Below are positions 6,932 to 17,836 of a DNA stretch of 64,000 nt, in pieces. Position 1 is the stretch's first letter, and every line of letters begins with the position of its first letter. The notes beneath the pieces are model-generated. The model searched no databases. It worked only from the letters and a program-made list of their open reading frames with translations, and was not told the origin of the DNA. A program made the position numbers and the translations under genes. This DNA is from an uncultured Trichococcus sp. (GTDB lineage Bacteria > Bacillota > Bacilli > Lactobacillales > Aerococcaceae). Location: positions 124,001-188,000 of the forward strand of contig NZ_OY760503.1 in assembly GCF_963663645.1 (NCBI RefSeq), given 5' to 3'.

Positions 6932-8044
6932 ATGGACAATATCAGCATTCAAAGCTATCTGGCGCAATTGGGAAACAGAAAAGATCCGAAAACCGGCGCC
7001 GTCAGTGCCCCGATTTATTTGTCCACAGCTTATGGGCATCCTGGTCTAGGCCAATCGACTGGCTATGACTATACCCGCACCGCCAATCCGACCAGGGATA
7101 TCCTTCAGGAAGGCTTGGCGGTGCTTGAAAACGGCGTCCAAGGGTTCGCCACCAGCTCCGGCATGAGTGCCATCCAGCTTGCCTTCAGCATTTTCCCGGC
7201 AAACAGCCATTTCGTCGCATCCAGGGACCTTTATGGCGGCAGCTTCCGCTATTTCCAGGATATGGAGCGAAAAGGATTCTACTCCTTCACTTATGTCAAT
7301 GACCCGACTGATATAGCGTCGGCCATCCAGGAGAATACGGCCGCTGTCTACATCGAAACGCCGACGAACCCGCTGATGAAGGAAACGGATATCGCGGCTG
7401 TGGCTGAGATCGCCAAAAAACACGGTCTGTTGGTGATTGTGGACAATACCTTCTACACGCCTCTGTTGCAGCGTCCGCTCGACCTTGGCGCCGATATCGT
7501 CGTCCACAGCGCGACCAAGTACCTCGGCGGCCACAACGACCTGTTGGCAGGGGCCGTTGTGACGAACGACAAGGCGCTCGGCGAACAGTTGGCCTTCCAA
7601 CTGAATACGGCAGGCGGAACTTTGGACGCCTTCGACTGTTGGCTCTTGGTCCGCGGGATGAAGACGTTGCCGTTGCGCATGAAGCAGCATCAGGAGAATG
7701 CGCAGACAATCGTTGCTTATCTGGAATCGGAAGTTCTGATCAAATCGGTGTATTATCCGGGCAAAGGCGGCATGCTCAGCTTCACGCTCCATGATAAAGC
7801 CTACATTCCCGCCGTGTTGGATGCCCTGAACATCTTCACTTTCGCCGAAAGCCTGGGCGGGGTCGAGAGTTTGATCACCTACCCGACTACCCAGACCCAT
7901 GCCGATATTCCGGTTGAAGTCCGCGAATCCTACGGTTTGACGGACGATCTGCTGCGCATTTCGACAGGGATCGAGGACGCGGATGATCTGACCACCGATC
8001 TGCGTCAGGCCTTTGCCAAGGCCGCGGTTGTTTCCAAAGTCTGA
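6932..8044 (+). CDS. metI: Cystathionine gamma-synthase / O-acetylhomoserine thiolyase-type PLP enzyme (MetI-like)
   Basis: A 370-residue Cys/Met-metabolism PLP enzyme. The N-terminus AQLGNRKDPKTGAVSAPIYL, the FDYxRTxNPTR-type YDYTRTANPTRD, the phosphate-binding SSGMSAIQ, and the PLP lysine in HSATKYLGGHND match B. subtilis MetI closely. The reaction joins an activated homoserine with cysteine or sulfide, feeding methionine synthesis in the cytosol. The start at 6932 follows AAAGGGG by 8 bases. It is the only plus-strand gene in this part, ends in its own terminator, and is not linked to other methionine genes here. A cystathionine lyase role cannot be excluded by motif alone. Confidence 0.88.
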   Translation: MDNISIQSYLAQLGNRKDPKTGAVSAPIYLSTAYGHPGLGQSTGYDYTRTANPTRDILQEGLAVLENGVQGFATSSGMSAIQLAFSIFPANSHFVASRDLYGGSFRYFQDMERKGFYSFTYVNDPTDIASAIQENTAAVYIETPTNPLMKETDIAAVAEIAKKHGLLVIVDNTFYTPLLQRPLDLGADIVVHSATKYLGGHNDLLAGAVVTNDKALGEQLAFQLNTAGGTLDAFDCWLLVRGMKTLPLRMKQHQENAQTIVAYLESEVLIKSVYYPGKGGMLSFTLHDKAYIPAVLDALNIFTFAESLGGVESLITYPTTQTHADIPVEVRESYGLTDDLLRISTGIEDADDLTTDLRQAFAKAAVVSKV

Positions 8045-8073
8045 TAAGGTAGATTGCAAAAGAGAATATGTTG

Positions 8074-8116
8074 AAAACCTCCGACAGCTCATGCGCTTGC
8101 GGGGGTTTTTGTTTTT
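8074..8116 (+). terminator. Terminator of the metI-like gene
   Basis: An imperfect stem (AAAACCTCCG-type arm with GCGGGGGTTTT arm, 8074-8110) followed by a T-rich run on the plus strand, 30 bases after the stop codon. Confidence 0.65.
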
Positions 8117-8119
8117 GGC

Positions 8120-8260
8120 GCTGTCCTCCAGTGAACGACGGCTTCGCCGGAGTTCCGACTGTCTGCGGAGCGTCAGCTCCGGTGGGGGCTGCTTCATAGG
8201 AGCTGACGCAGATTGCAGAAGCTGTCCTCCGATGAGCGGCGGCTTCGCCGGAGCTGGCGC
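8120..8260. repeat. GC-rich composite repeat: direct repeat around an 11-bp inverted repeat
   Basis: GCTGTCCTCC begins two near-identical 35-base copies at 8120 and 8221, each containing CGGCTTCGCCGGAG, itself a small hairpin. Between them GCGTCAGCTCC (8170-8180) pairs perfectly with GGAGCTGACGC (8199-8209). The block lies between two terminators and codes for nothing I can support. It looks like a small non-autonomous repeat element. Confidence 0.5.
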
Positions 8261-8285
8261 CGACTTCGATTGCCCTAGCACGCAA

Positions 8286-8330
8286 AAAAGCGGCTGCGGA
8301 AAAGACAAATTTTTTTCCGCAGCCGCTTTT
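8286..8330 (-). terminator. Bidirectional terminator after aroQ
   Basis: A long A-flanked stem with perfectly paired GCGGCTGCGG and CCGCAGCCGC arms, giving T-runs on both strands. It lies 14 bases after the chorismate mutase stop codon. Confidence 0.85.
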
Positions 8331-8343
8331 TCAGCATGCTTCC

Positions 8344-8610
8344 TTATTGTTCGTTCTGTTTGGTTTCGAATGCTTTCGTGATCGTCATCAAGGAGCGGAA
8401 GAGGTCTTCCATGCTGTCTTCGTAGTCTTTGTTCTCGGTCAGCCCGCGCACCTTGTCCAGCACCCGGTCTTCTCTCGACTGGTCCAGGATTGGCAGCTGG
8501 TGCTCCTTCTTGATCCGCGCAATCTCCGTCACTGCATCCATCCGGCGTTCGAACAGTCTTACCAGTTCCTGGTCGATGGCATCGATCTCCGCTCTTTCCT
8601 TTTCAAACAT
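8344..8610 (-). CDS. aroQ: Chorismate mutase, AroQ type
   Basis: An 88-residue all-helical AroQ chorismate mutase, normal for the stand-alone form. The family pattern is visible: RAEIDAIDQELVRLFERRMD at the start, then EIARIKKEH and the DQSREDRVLDKV segment. It turns chorismate into prephenate for phenylalanine and tyrosine synthesis in the cytosol. GGAGG precedes the start by 7 bases. It lies 11 bases after truA and shares its transcript. No other aromatic pathway gene is nearby. Confidence 0.9.
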   Translation of the reverse strand: MFEKERAEIDAIDQELVRLFERRMDAVTEIARIKKEHQLPILDQSREDRVLDKVRGLTENKDYEDSMEDLFRSLMTITKAFETKQNEQ

Positions 8611-8621
8611 CTGTCATCCTC

Positions 8622-9395
8622 CTACCCATTCCTTAATTTTTCTTCGTCATAGTAGACTTCCACGAGATACAATCCCTGCGACGGGGCTGTCGGTCCGGCT
8701 TTGCGTCGATCTTTCACTTCCAAAAGGCGATCGATTTCCTCGACCTTTTTCAGGCCGTCAGCGATTTGCAGCAGCGTCCCCACGAAAATGCGGATCATAT
8801 TGTAGAGAAAGCCATTGCCCCTGAAGGTGAAGACCAACTCATTGTTTGCCTCGTCCTTCCTGACGCTGGCTTCATAGACGATCCGGACCAGATCGGTTTT
8901 GTCCGTTTTTGTCGAGCAGAAGCTGGTGAAGTCGTGCTCGCCTTCCAGTTTTTTGATGGCCTGCTCCAGATTCTCCATATTGAAGCGGTAAGGATGGTGC
9001 GTCGTGTAAAGTCGTTTGAAGGGGTTCGGGAAGCGATCAAGATCGACCCGGTAAATGTATTTTTTCCCTATCGCATGATAACGCGAATGGAATTCCTCTG
9101 TAGCGAGCTCCACCGATTTGATCAAAATATCATCGGGCAGCAAACTGTTCAATGCCCGCAGCAGATGATCCGGCTTGATTGCAGCCGGGTAATCAAAATG
9201 GATGACTTGCCCGAGCGCATGGACGCCCGAATCGGTCCGGCCGGATGCGTGGATCGGAATGATCTGCCCGTTCGACATTTTCTTCAAGGCCTTTTCGATC
9301 TCGGTCTGGACACTGTTGCCGTTAGGTTGGACCTGATAGCCCACATAACCCGTCCCGTCATATTGCACGATGCATTTGTACCGTTGTGCATTCAT
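8622..9395 (-). CDS. truA: tRNA pseudouridine(38-40) synthase TruA
   Basis: 257 residues, normal for TruA. It starts with YKCIVQYDGTGYVGYQVQ and carries the catalytic aspartate in ASGRTDSGVHALGQ. The enzyme isomerises uridines 38-40 in the anticodon arm of many tRNAs. It follows the ECF genes, as in B. subtilis where ybxA-ybaE-ybaF-truA precede rplM-rpsI; here aroQ, a metI-like gene and a hypothetical gene have been inserted before rplM. A terminator lies between ecfT and truA, so truA probably has its own promoter. Confidence 0.95.
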   Translation of the reverse strand: MNAQRYKCIVQYDGTGYVGYQVQPNGNSVQTEIEKALKKMSNGQIIPIHASGRTDSGVHALGQVIHFDYPAAIKPDHLLRALNSLLPDDILIKSVELATEEFHSRYHAIGKKYIYRVDLDRFPNPFKRLYTTHHPYRFNMENLEQAIKKLEGEHDFTSFCSTKTDKTDLVRIVYEASVRKDEANNELVFTFRGNGFLYNMIRIFVGTLLQIADGLKKVEEIDRLLEVKDRRKAGPTAPSQGLYLVEVYYDEEKLRNG

Positions 9396-9453
9396 GGTTG
9401 GCGTATGCCCCTTTCTTATTTTCCCTTATGTATGATTACAGTTTTTCCATTTT

Positions 9454-9482
9454 AAAAGGGACCGGAAATGCTACCCGGTCCC
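9454..9482 (-). terminator. Terminator of the ecf operon
   Basis: GGGACCGG (9458-9465) pairs with CCGGTCCC (9475-9482), and TTTT follows on the minus strand, about 40 bases after the ecfT stop codon. Confidence 0.75.
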
Positions 9483-9521
9483 CAGACTCGTTCTATAGCG
9501 GCTGAATCAGCCCGTATGCGT

Positions 9522-10319
9522 TCAAGATCGGAAGAACAGCAACAGCCCGGTCAGTGCGACAAACGCCAGCATACTCAGCGTATCGCGCCTCTGCCAATCG
9601 AGGATGCGGTATTTCGTCCGGCCTTCCCCGCCCTGATAGCCGCGCGCCTCCATGGCGTTCGCCAGTTCATCGGCACGGTTGAAGGAGCTGACGAACAGCG
9701 GCACCAAAATCGGTGTGACTGCCTTCATCTGCTTCACGATATTTCCTTCACCGAACTCGACGCCGCGAGCCCGTTGCGCGTTCATGATCTTCGAAGCTTC
9801 ATCCATCAATGTCGGCACGAAACGCAATGCGATGGAAAGCATCAGCGCGATCTCATGGACAGGAACCTTGAAGCGTTTCAACGGCCCCAACAGTTTTTCG
9901 ATCGCATCGGTCAACGACAACGGCATCGTTGTGAGCGTCAACAGCGTGGAAATGAAGATGATCAGGACGAAACGCATGAAGATGAAGGCACCGTTGATCA
10001 CCCCGAATGAAGTGATGCTGATCGGCCCCAGCACCAAGTAGGTTTCCCCTCCCCGTGTGAAGAGGATCTGCAGCAATACCGTGAACAGGATCAACCAGAT
10101 CAGCGGCTTTACGCCGTTCAGAAAGACCGAAAGTTTGATATCGGACAGGATGACGCACAAGAAAGTGAACAACGTCATGATCAAATAAGTCTGCCAGTTG
10201 TTGGCCAGGAAGATGACGATGATGAAATAGAAAGCCCCGATCAGCTTTGCGCGCGGATCCAGTCGATGGACCAGCGAGTCGCCTTGGATGTAGCGACCGA
10301 ACAATAATTTATCCAACAT
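9522..10319 (-). CDS. ecfT: Energy-coupling factor transporter transmembrane protein EcfT
   Basis: A 265-residue membrane protein. It starts MLDKLLFGRYIQGDSLVHRL, the standard EcfT opening, then has about five hydrophobic segments. The two coupling-helix Ala-Arg motifs are seen as NAQRARGVEF and MEARGYQGG. EcfT couples the two ATPases to exchangeable vitamin- and metal-binding S components encoded elsewhere. I take the ATG at 10319, which overlaps the end of ecfA2 by 11 bases, indicating translational coupling; the longer in-frame form is less likely. Confidence 0.93.
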   Translation of the reverse strand: MLDKLLFGRYIQGDSLVHRLDPRAKLIGAFYFIIVIFLANNWQTYLIMTLFTFLCVILSDIKLSVFLNGVKPLIWLILFTVLLQILFTRGGETYLVLGPISITSFGVINGAFIFMRFVLIIFISTLLTLTTMPLSLTDAIEKLLGPLKRFKVPVHEIALMLSIALRFVPTLMDEASKIMNAQRARGVEFGEGNIVKQMKAVTPILVPLFVSSFNRADELANAMEARGYQGGEGRTKYRILDWQRRDTLSMLAFVALTGLLLFFRS

Positions 10320-11220
10320 GGTTGCCACCCTCTTCCTTAGCGGCATTTTGGGAGCCTTTGTTTTCGTTGATTTTGGCGATCAGCACAGCCGCCAGTTGTT
10401 CCGTACGAAGCGGCCTTTCGTTTCCGAAATCAATCCCTGTCTTTTGGCTCAATAAATCCAAGAAAGCCAGCGCAGAAGGCAAGCCCAACTGTTTCTCCTG
10501 CAGCCAAGCAGCATCCTGGAAAATTTCTGCAGGCGGGCCCATCCGGACAACTGTCCCTTTTTCAAGGATGACCACATGATCCGCATAGGTTGCGACATCA
10601 TTCATCTGATGCGTGACCAAGACAATGGTCAGACCTTTGTCGATATGCAGCTGGTAAAACATATTCATGATCTCCCGTCTGCCGGCAGGATCCAACCCTG
10701 CCGTCGGTTCATCCAAGACCAGCACTTCCGGTTCCATCGCCAATACCCCGGCGATCGCTACGCGTCTCATTTGGCCCCCTGAGAGGTCGAATGGGGAACG
10801 TTCCATGAAGGACTCATCCAAACCGACCAACGGCAACACGCGTCTTACAATCGCCATTGCATCCGCTTCGCTGACGCCGAAGTTCATCGGACCGAAGGCG
10901 ATATCCTTCGCGATCGTCTCCTCGAACAGTTGCGACTCCGGAAATTGGAACACGATCCCAACTTTTTTCCGGAGATCCTTCAGGTTTTTGTTGTTCGATT
11001 TGTTCGTTATGATGCGGTCCCCGATCGTCACACTACCTTCCGTTGGCTTCAACAAAGCATTCAGATGCTGCGTGACCGTCGATTTTCCGCTGCCGGTATG
11101 TCCAATCAACGCCGTATAGCTGCCGTCCGGAATATTCAGGTTCACATCATAAAGGGCCCGGCTTTCGAAAGGCGTTCCGGCAGAGTAGGAGTAGCCTACT
11201 TTTTCGAAAGTAATGTCCAT
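10309..11220 (-). CDS. ecfA2: Energy-coupling factor transporter ATPase EcfA2
   Basis: A 303-residue ABC ATPase. Walker A is GHTGSGKST, the signature LSGGQMRRVA, and Walker B VLVLDEPTAGLD. The Q-loop region FQFPESQLFEETI is typical of EcfA2. It pairs with EcfA1 to power ECF vitamin import at the membrane. It overlaps ecfA1 by 25 bases upstream and ecfT by 11 bases downstream. The C-terminus is slightly longer than usual and ends KEEGGNHVG. Confidence 0.94.
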   Translation of the reverse strand: MDITFEKVGYSYSAGTPFESRALYDVNLNIPDGSYTALIGHTGSGKSTVTQHLNALLKPTEGSVTIGDRIITNKSNNKNLKDLRKKVGIVFQFPESQLFEETIAKDIAFGPMNFGVSEADAMAIVRRVLPLVGLDESFMERSPFDLSGGQMRRVAIAGVLAMEPEVLVLDEPTAGLDPAGRREIMNMFYQLHIDKGLTIVLVTHQMNDVATYADHVVILEKGTVVRMGPPAEIFQDAAWLQEKQLGLPSALAFLDLLSQKTGIDFGNERPLRTEQLAAVLIAKINENKGSQNAAKEEGGNHVG

Positions 11221-12035
11221 AGCCAGCTCACCATCCCTTCCTCAGTCAAATATTCTTCAGGAACTTCCAGTCCCTGTCTCTTCAATTGGTATTTCAGCTT
11301 TTCAGGGAACGGGATATCCAAGCCGATATCGATGATTTCCTTGCCCAAACTGAATATTTCTTCCGGTGTGCCGATGCGTTTCAATTGCCCGGCTTCCATC
11401 ACAAAGATGCGGTTCGCTTTCGCAGCCTCATCGATGTCGTGGGTGATCGAGATCACCGTCAGATTTTCTTTTTCTTTTATTTCCTGGATGGTCTCAATGA
11501 CTTCATGACGGCCTTCCGGATCCAGCATGGTCGTCGCCTCATCAAGGATGATGATGTCAGGAGACAAAGCCACGATTCCGGCAATCGCCACCCGTTGCTT
11601 CTGCCCACCCGAAAGTCGTGCCGGTTCCTTGTCCATGAAGTTGGCCATATTGACAGCCGCAACCGCATCGGCTACCCGCTTCACCATTTCCTCGCGGGGA
11701 ATGCCGACGTTCTCCAGACCGAAAGCTACGTCATCCTGCACGGTCGAACCGACGAACTGATTGTCCGGATTCTGGAAGACCATCCCGATTTTTTTGCGGA
11801 CGTCCCAAACCGTCTCTGCATTCAAAGCTATCCCTTCGATGATCACTTCTCCGGAGTTCGCTTCTATCAGACCGTTGATCGTTTTGGCCAAGGTTGACTT
11901 GCCTGAACCGTTGGGTCCGATGATGGCGATCCATTCGCCTTGCCGGATCGTCAACGAAACGTTGTTCAATGCCGGCCTTGCATCTTCCTCTGAATAGGAA
12001 AAAGTCACATTGCGCAACTCGATAATTTCATTCAT
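11196..12035 (-). CDS. ecfA1: Energy-coupling factor transporter ATPase EcfA1
   Basis: A 279-residue ABC ATPase. Walker A is GPNGSGKST, the Q-loop FQNPDNQFVGSTV is diagnostic of EcfA1, the signature is LSGGQKQRVA, and Walker B IIILDEATTMLDP. It is the first gene of ecfA1-ecfA2-ecfT. The operon lies directly after the alpha operon, an order shared by many Firmicutes, but here a series of hairpins separates it from rplQ. Confidence 0.94.
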   Translation of the reverse strand: MNEIIELRNVTFSYSEEDARPALNNVSLTIRQGEWIAIIGPNGSGKSTLAKTINGLIEANSGEVIIEGIALNAETVWDVRKKIGMVFQNPDNQFVGSTVQDDVAFGLENVGIPREEMVKRVADAVAAVNMANFMDKEPARLSGGQKQRVAIAGIVALSPDIIILDEATTMLDPEGRHEVIETIQEIKEKENLTVISITHDIDEAAKANRIFVMEAGQLKRIGTPEEIFSLGKEIIDIGLDIPFPEKLKYQLKRQGLEVPEEYLTEEGMVSWLWTLLSKK

Positions 12036-12111
12036 GATTGCTGTCCTACTTTCTCTTTTATTGAATCTGTAAGTCCGTATCCGTTCACCCGTCCCACAGA
12101 CAAGTGGGTAT

Positions 12112-12184
12112 AAAAAAAGATGAAAAATACGGCAAGGAAATGTCTACTTTAGTAAGTATAAACTACTCTCCCGTATTTTTCATC
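12112..12184 (-). terminator. Long hairpin with T-run between rplQ and ecfA1
   Basis: GATGAAAAATACGG (12119-12132) pairs perfectly with CCGTATTTTTCATC (12171-12184) around 38 bases. On the minus strand a 7-base T-run follows. It would terminate transcription entering ecfA1 from the ribosomal operon. Confidence 0.6.
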
Positions 12185-12227
12185 CACTGTCTTGACACGG
12201 CACGGAAATAAAACGCTTTTATTTATA

Positions 12228-12277
12228 TATCAAAAGAAACTAGAAAATATATTGGCATTTTCTAGTTTCTTTTGATA
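12228..12277. repeat. 20-bp perfect inverted repeat
   Basis: A 20-base arm starting TATCAAAAGAAAC (12228-12247) pairs without mismatch with 12258-12277 around a 10-base loop. No T-run follows either arm in a terminator position. It lies between two other hairpins. Confidence 0.6.
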
Positions 12278-12295
12278 AAAAAAGCACTTTTTCAT

Positions 12296-12331
12296 GAAAA
12301 AATGCCCTCCCGAAGATCATGCGATCTTCGG
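12296..12331 (-). terminator. Terminator of the alpha operon
   Basis: CCGAAGATC (12310-12318) pairs with GATCTTCGG (12323-12331), with a T-run about 8 bases further on the minus strand. It lies about 100 bases after the rplQ stop codon. Confidence 0.6.
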
Positions 12332-12428
12332 AAGAACCTTGAGCTAGACTAGGGAAGCCATAAGCAGTCCCATCATCATAACACTCTATTTCATCTTAAA
12401 GTGAGCGTTTCATCTTTATGCGATTGAA

Positions 12429-12809
12429 TTATACTAATTCAATGATAACCATTTGTGCAGCATCGCCACGACGAGGTTCTGTCTTCAAGATACGTGTGTA
12501 TCCGCCTTGACGTTCTGCATAGCGAGGTGCGATATCAGAGAACAATTTTTGTAACGCTGATTGAACAACGATTTTGTCGTCTTCTTCACGAACGTCTGCT
12601 ACTTCGTTACGAACGTATGCTGCAGCTAAACGACGAGCAGCTAAATCTCCGCGTTTGCCTAAAGTAATCATTTTTTCAGTAGTAGAACGAATTTCTTTAG
12701 CACGTGCTTCAGTTGTAACGATGCGTTCGTTGATGATTAAATCAGTAGTCAAATCACGAAGCATTGCTTTTCTTTGAGCGCTTGTGCGTCCTAATTTACG
12801 GTAAGCCAT
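12429..12809 (-). CDS. rplQ: 50S ribosomal protein L17
   Basis: 126 residues. The start [20 protein letters not shown] is the L17 signature, and [20 protein letters not shown] follows. L17 sits near the peptide exit tunnel of the large subunit. It is the last gene of the S10-spc-alpha superoperon, 26 bases after rpoA. Confidence 0.98.
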   Translation of the reverse strand: MAYRKLGRTSAQRKAMLRDLTTDLIINERIVTTEARAKEIRSTTEKMITLGKRGDLAARRLAAAYVRNEVADVREEDDKIVVQSALQKLFSDIAPRYAERQGGYTRILKTEPRRGDAAQMVIIELV

Positions 12810-12835
12810 CCTAGGTTTTCCTCCTTTGTGCAGTA

Positions 12836-13780
12836 CTAGTCGTCTTGACGCAAGCCTAGATTAAGATCATTCAGCTTGTTTTTCACTTCTTCAAGTGATT
12901 TGCGTCCCAGATTACGTACTTTGATCATCTCTGCTTCAGACTTGTCTGTCAATTCTTGGACTGTGTTGATGCCTGCGCGTTTCAAACAGTTATAAGAACG
13001 TACGGATAAATCCAATTCTTCGATAGTCATTTCCAACATTTTCTCTTTATGTGTTTCTTCTTTTTCAACCATTATCTCGGCCTTGCGGGCTTCATCGGTC
13101 AGATTAACAAAAATATTCAAATGTTCCGTTAAAATTTTGGCAGCCAAGCTGACTGCTTCTTCCGGGCTGATGGAACCATCTGTCCAGACATCCAACGTTA
13201 ATTTGTCGTAAATATTCTTTTGTCCGATGCGAGTGTTTTCAACTTGATAATTCACTTTGCTGATCGGAGTATAAATGGAGTCGACAGGCAAAACACCGAT
13301 CGGCATATCTTCCGTTTTGTTATATTCGGAACGAACATAGCCACGGCCATTTTTTACATCCAAGCGAACATGAAAATGTGCTCCCTCTGAAACTGTACAT
13401 ATATATAAATCAGGGTTTAAGATTTCCACATCGCTGTCATGGGTAATATCCGCTGCAGTCACGACTGCTGGACCTTTTACGTCAATCTCGATTGTTTTGT
13501 CTTCGTCCGTATACAATTTCAAAGCTAATTTTTTGATGTTCAGAATGATTTGGGTAACATCCTCGACAACACCATCAATCGTTGAAAATTCATGTAGAAC
13601 ACCATCGATTTGGATAGTTGTTACAGCTGTACCAGGAAGTGAAGATAATAGAATTCGACGTAATGAGTTCCCAAGTGTTGTACCATAACCGCGTTCTAGT
13701 GGTTCTACAACGAATTTACCGAATTTGGCATCTTCGCTGATCTCAATCGTTTCAATTCTTGGTTTTTCAATTTCGATCAT
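12836..13780 (-). CDS. rpoA: RNA polymerase alpha subunit
   Basis: 314 residues. The N-terminal assembly domain includes [20 protein letters not shown] and [10 protein letters not shown]. The C-terminal domain, after a linker near residue 235, carries [19 protein letters not shown] and [12 protein letters not shown]-type sequence that touches UP elements and activators. It lies between rpsK and rplQ in the alpha operon, the standard place. Confidence 0.98.
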   Translation of the reverse strand: MIEIEKPRIETIEISEDAKFGKFVVEPLERGYGTTLGNSLRRILLSSLPGTAVTTIQIDGVLHEFSTIDGVVEDVTQIILNIKKLALKLYTDEDKTIEIDVKGPAVVTAADITHDSDVEILNPDLYICTVSEGAHFHVRLDVKNGRGYVRSEYNKTEDMPIGVLPVDSIYTPISKVNYQVENTRIGQKNIYDKLTLDVWTDGSISPEEAVSLAAKILTEHLNIFVNLTDEARKAEIMVEKEETHKEKMLEMTIEELDLSVRSYNCLKRAGINTVQELTDKSEAEMIKVRNLGRKSLEEVKNKLNDLNLGLRQDD

Positions 13781-13861
13781 TTATCAATTTACCCCTTTCA
13801 AAACGTGAAGTTCATGTTAGTGAGTCCATTGCGTTTCGTTACATAACAGTACAATTCTCAA

Positions 13862-14248
13862 TTAAACACGACGACGTTTTGGTGGACGGCATCCATTATG
13901 AGGAACGGGCGTTACATCGCGGATTGCGGTAACTTCCAAACCTGCAGCTTGTAATGAACGAATGGCAGCTTCACGTCCAGAACCAGGACCTTTAACAGCT
14001 ACTTCAACTGTTTTCATGCCATGTTCCATAGAAACTTTAGCTGCTGCTTCTGCAGCCATTTGTGCAGCATAAGGAGTAGATTTACGAGAACCTCTGAATC
14101 CTAATGAACCTGCTGATGACCATGAAATAGCATTTCCATGAACATCTGTAATCATAACAATAGTATTATTAAAAGTTGAGCGGATATGTGCTACACCAGC
14201 TTCAACATTCTTTTTCACGCGGCGTTTGCGAGCTACTTTTTTAGCCAT
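13862..14248 (-). CDS. rpsK: 30S ribosomal protein S11
   Basis: 128 residues. [20 protein letters not shown] and the C-terminal [13 protein letters not shown] are conserved S11 features. The protein lines the platform of the small subunit near the Shine-Dalgarno helix. It follows rpsM by 27 bases; the 81-base gap to rpoA holds no separate gene. Confidence 0.98.
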   Translation of the reverse strand: MAKKVARKRRVKKNVEAGVAHIRSTFNNTIVMITDVHGNAISWSSAGSLGFRGSRKSTPYAAQMAAEAAAKVSMEHGMKTVEVAVKGPGSGREAAIRSLQAAGLEVTAIRDVTPVPHNGCRPPKRRRV

Positions 14249-14275
14249 GAAGTTTTGACCTCCTTCACTTAATTA

Positions 14276-14641
14276 TTATTTTTTCTTACCAGCGACTGCT
14301 TTAGCTGGGCCTTTACGAGTACGTGCATTGTTCTTAGTGTTTTGTCCGCGAACAGGCAAACCACGACGGTGACGCATTCCTCTGTAAGATCCAATTTCGA
14401 TCAATCGTTTAATATTTAGGTTTACTTCACGACGAAGATCACCTTCAACCTTTAATTTATCCACTTCAATACGGATACGGTCTAATTCATCATTCGTTAA
14501 ATCACGAACGCGAGTATCTTCTGAAACCTCAGCTGCTGCTAAAACTTTTTGAGCTGTGTTTAATCCGATACCAAAAATATAAGTTAATGAAATAACTACA
14601 CGTTTGTCACGCGGAACATCTACTCCTGCGATACGAGCCAT
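14276..14641 (-). CDS. rpsM: 30S ribosomal protein S13
   Basis: 121 residues. [20 protein letters not shown] is the family start, [19 protein letters not shown] the conserved RNA-binding part, and the tail ends AVAGKKK. S13 sits in the head of the small subunit and bridges to the large one. GGAGGTGCC-type ribosome binding site lies before the ATG. Confidence 0.98.
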   Translation of the reverse strand: MARIAGVDVPRDKRVVISLTYIFGIGLNTAQKVLAAAEVSEDTRVRDLTNDELDRIRIEVDKLKVEGDLRREVNLNIKRLIEIGSYRGMRHRRGLPVRGQNTKNNARTRKGPAKAVAGKKK

Positions 14642-14661
14642 TTATAGGCACCTCCTTGTTA

Positions 14662-14775
14662 TTATCCTTGGCGTTGTTTGTGTTTGGGATTTTCGCAAAT
14701 CACCATAACACGACCATTGCGGCGAATGACTTTGCACTTTTCGCAAATGGGTTTTACTGATGCTCTAACTTTCAT
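14662..14775 (-). CDS. rpmJ: 50S ribosomal protein L36 (zinc-ribbon form)
   Basis: 37 residues, the normal length: [20 protein letters not shown] followed by [17 protein letters not shown]. The CxxC pair at 11 and 14, C27 and H32 form the zinc site. It lies between infA and rpsM, as in most Firmicutes. Confidence 0.97.
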   Translation of the reverse strand: MKVRASVKPICEKCKVIRRNGRVMVICENPKHKQRQG

Positions 14776-14808
14776 TTAAATTCCCTCCTATTTAGTGATG
14801 GAGTGCAA

Positions 14809-15027
14809 TTATTTAAAGCGGTAAGTAATGCGTCCACGAGTAAGATCGTACGGAGATAATTCTACCGTAACTTTATCGCCTGGCAAAATGCGGATGTAAT
14901 GCATTCTAATTTTACCAGATACGTGAGCTAATACTATGTGACCATTTTCAAGTTCGACTTTAAACATTGCATTGGGCAAAGTTTCAACGACAACTCCTTC
15001 GATCTCAATGACATCGTCTTTCGCCAC
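14809..15027 (-). CDS. infA: Translation initiation factor IF-1
   Basis: 72 residues, a single OB fold: [20 protein letters not shown], then [20 protein letters not shown], ending [11 protein letters not shown]-1 blocks the A site during initiation. An extended -10 promoter lies just upstream, so infA and the genes after it can be transcribed separately from the rest of the superoperon. Confidence 0.98.
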   Translation of the reverse strand: MAKDDVIEIEGVVVETLPNAMFKVELENGHIVLAHVSGKIRMHYIRILPGDKVTVELSPYDLTRGRITYRFK

Positions 15028-15099
15028 GCCTGCTAACCTCCTAACATTCTGTTGAGCTGATTAATCTCATGTCTTGGCAATTTTTACTCTAACTGCTAG

Positions 15100-15128
15100 A
15101 TTATACCATAGCAAGTATCGATTGAAAA
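15100..15128 (-). promoter_or_regulatory. Internal promoter upstream of infA
   Basis: TATAAT (complement of 15100-15105) preceded by TGG as an extended -10, with TTTTCA 17 bases upstream. It lies in the 135-base gap between adk and infA. Confidence 0.75.
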
Positions 15129-15162
15129 GAAATTTTCGATTAACTTCAAATGACATTTGCAA

Positions 15163-17166
<2,004 letters not shown>

Positions 17167-17167
<1 letters not shown>

Positions 17168-17607
17168 TAGATCACCTCAACAGTCCCACCTGCAGCTTCG
17201 ATAGCTTTTTGTGCTGCTTCGGAGAATTTATTAGCTTTGACTGTCAGTTTTTTCTCAACGCTTCCGTTGCCTAAAACTTTGATGCCTGATTTTTCATCTC
17301 TGACAATACCAGTTTCAACTAATAAAGCTGGAGTAACTTCTGTACCATCTTCGAAACGGTTTAATGTTTCTAAATTGATGACAGCATATTCCTTACGGTT
17401 GATGTTCGTGAATCCACGTTTTGGAAGACGACGGAACAATGGAGTTTGTCCACCCTCGAATCCAAGTCTCACACCGCCGCCTGAACGGGCTTTTTGGCCT
17501 TTATGTCCACGACCGGATGTTTTACCATTACCGGATGAAGATCCGCGACCGACACGGTTACGTTCTTTACGTGAGCCTTCAGCAGGTTTTAATTCATGAA
17601 GTTTCAT
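17167..17607 (-). CDS. rplO: 50S ribosomal protein L15
   Basis: 146 residues. The glycine- and arginine-rich N-terminal tail has [20 protein letters not shown] and [18 protein letters not shown], which threads through 23S rRNA. The globular domain follows with [15 protein letters not shown]. It overlaps secY by one base. Confidence 0.98.
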
Positions 17608-17640
17608 AGTAACTTGGCACCTCCTTCAATCTGATATTTA

Positions 17641-17823
17641 TTATTTAACTTCTTCTGATGTTACTAAGTGGCTTACTGTGTTAATCATGCCCAAGATAGC
17701 TGGGTTAGCTGGTTTCACAACAGTTTTGCCGATTTTGGACAATCCCAAAGCCTTGCAAGTATCTTTTTGGTTTTGAGGACGTCCGATCAAGCTGCGTGTT
17801 AAAGTGATCTTTACTTCTGCCAT
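17641..17823 (-). CDS. rpmD: 50S ribosomal protein L30
   Basis: 60 residues, the short bacterial form. It reads [20 protein letters not shown], then [12 protein letters not shown], and ends [12 protein letters not shown]30 lies near helix 38 of the large subunit. It is between rpsE and rplO, 13 bases after rpsE. Confidence 0.97.
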   Translation of the reverse strand: MAEVKITLTRSLIGRPQNQKDTCKALGLSKIGKTVVKPANPAILGMINTVSHLVTSEEVK

Positions 17824-17836
17824 GATGTAGTCCTCC

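Noticed and set aside
7046-8308. A 420-codon frame opposite the metI-like gene
   Set aside because: It is antisense to a clear PLP enzyme, is arginine/glutamine-rich without domain signatures, and is a product of GC-rich codon structure.
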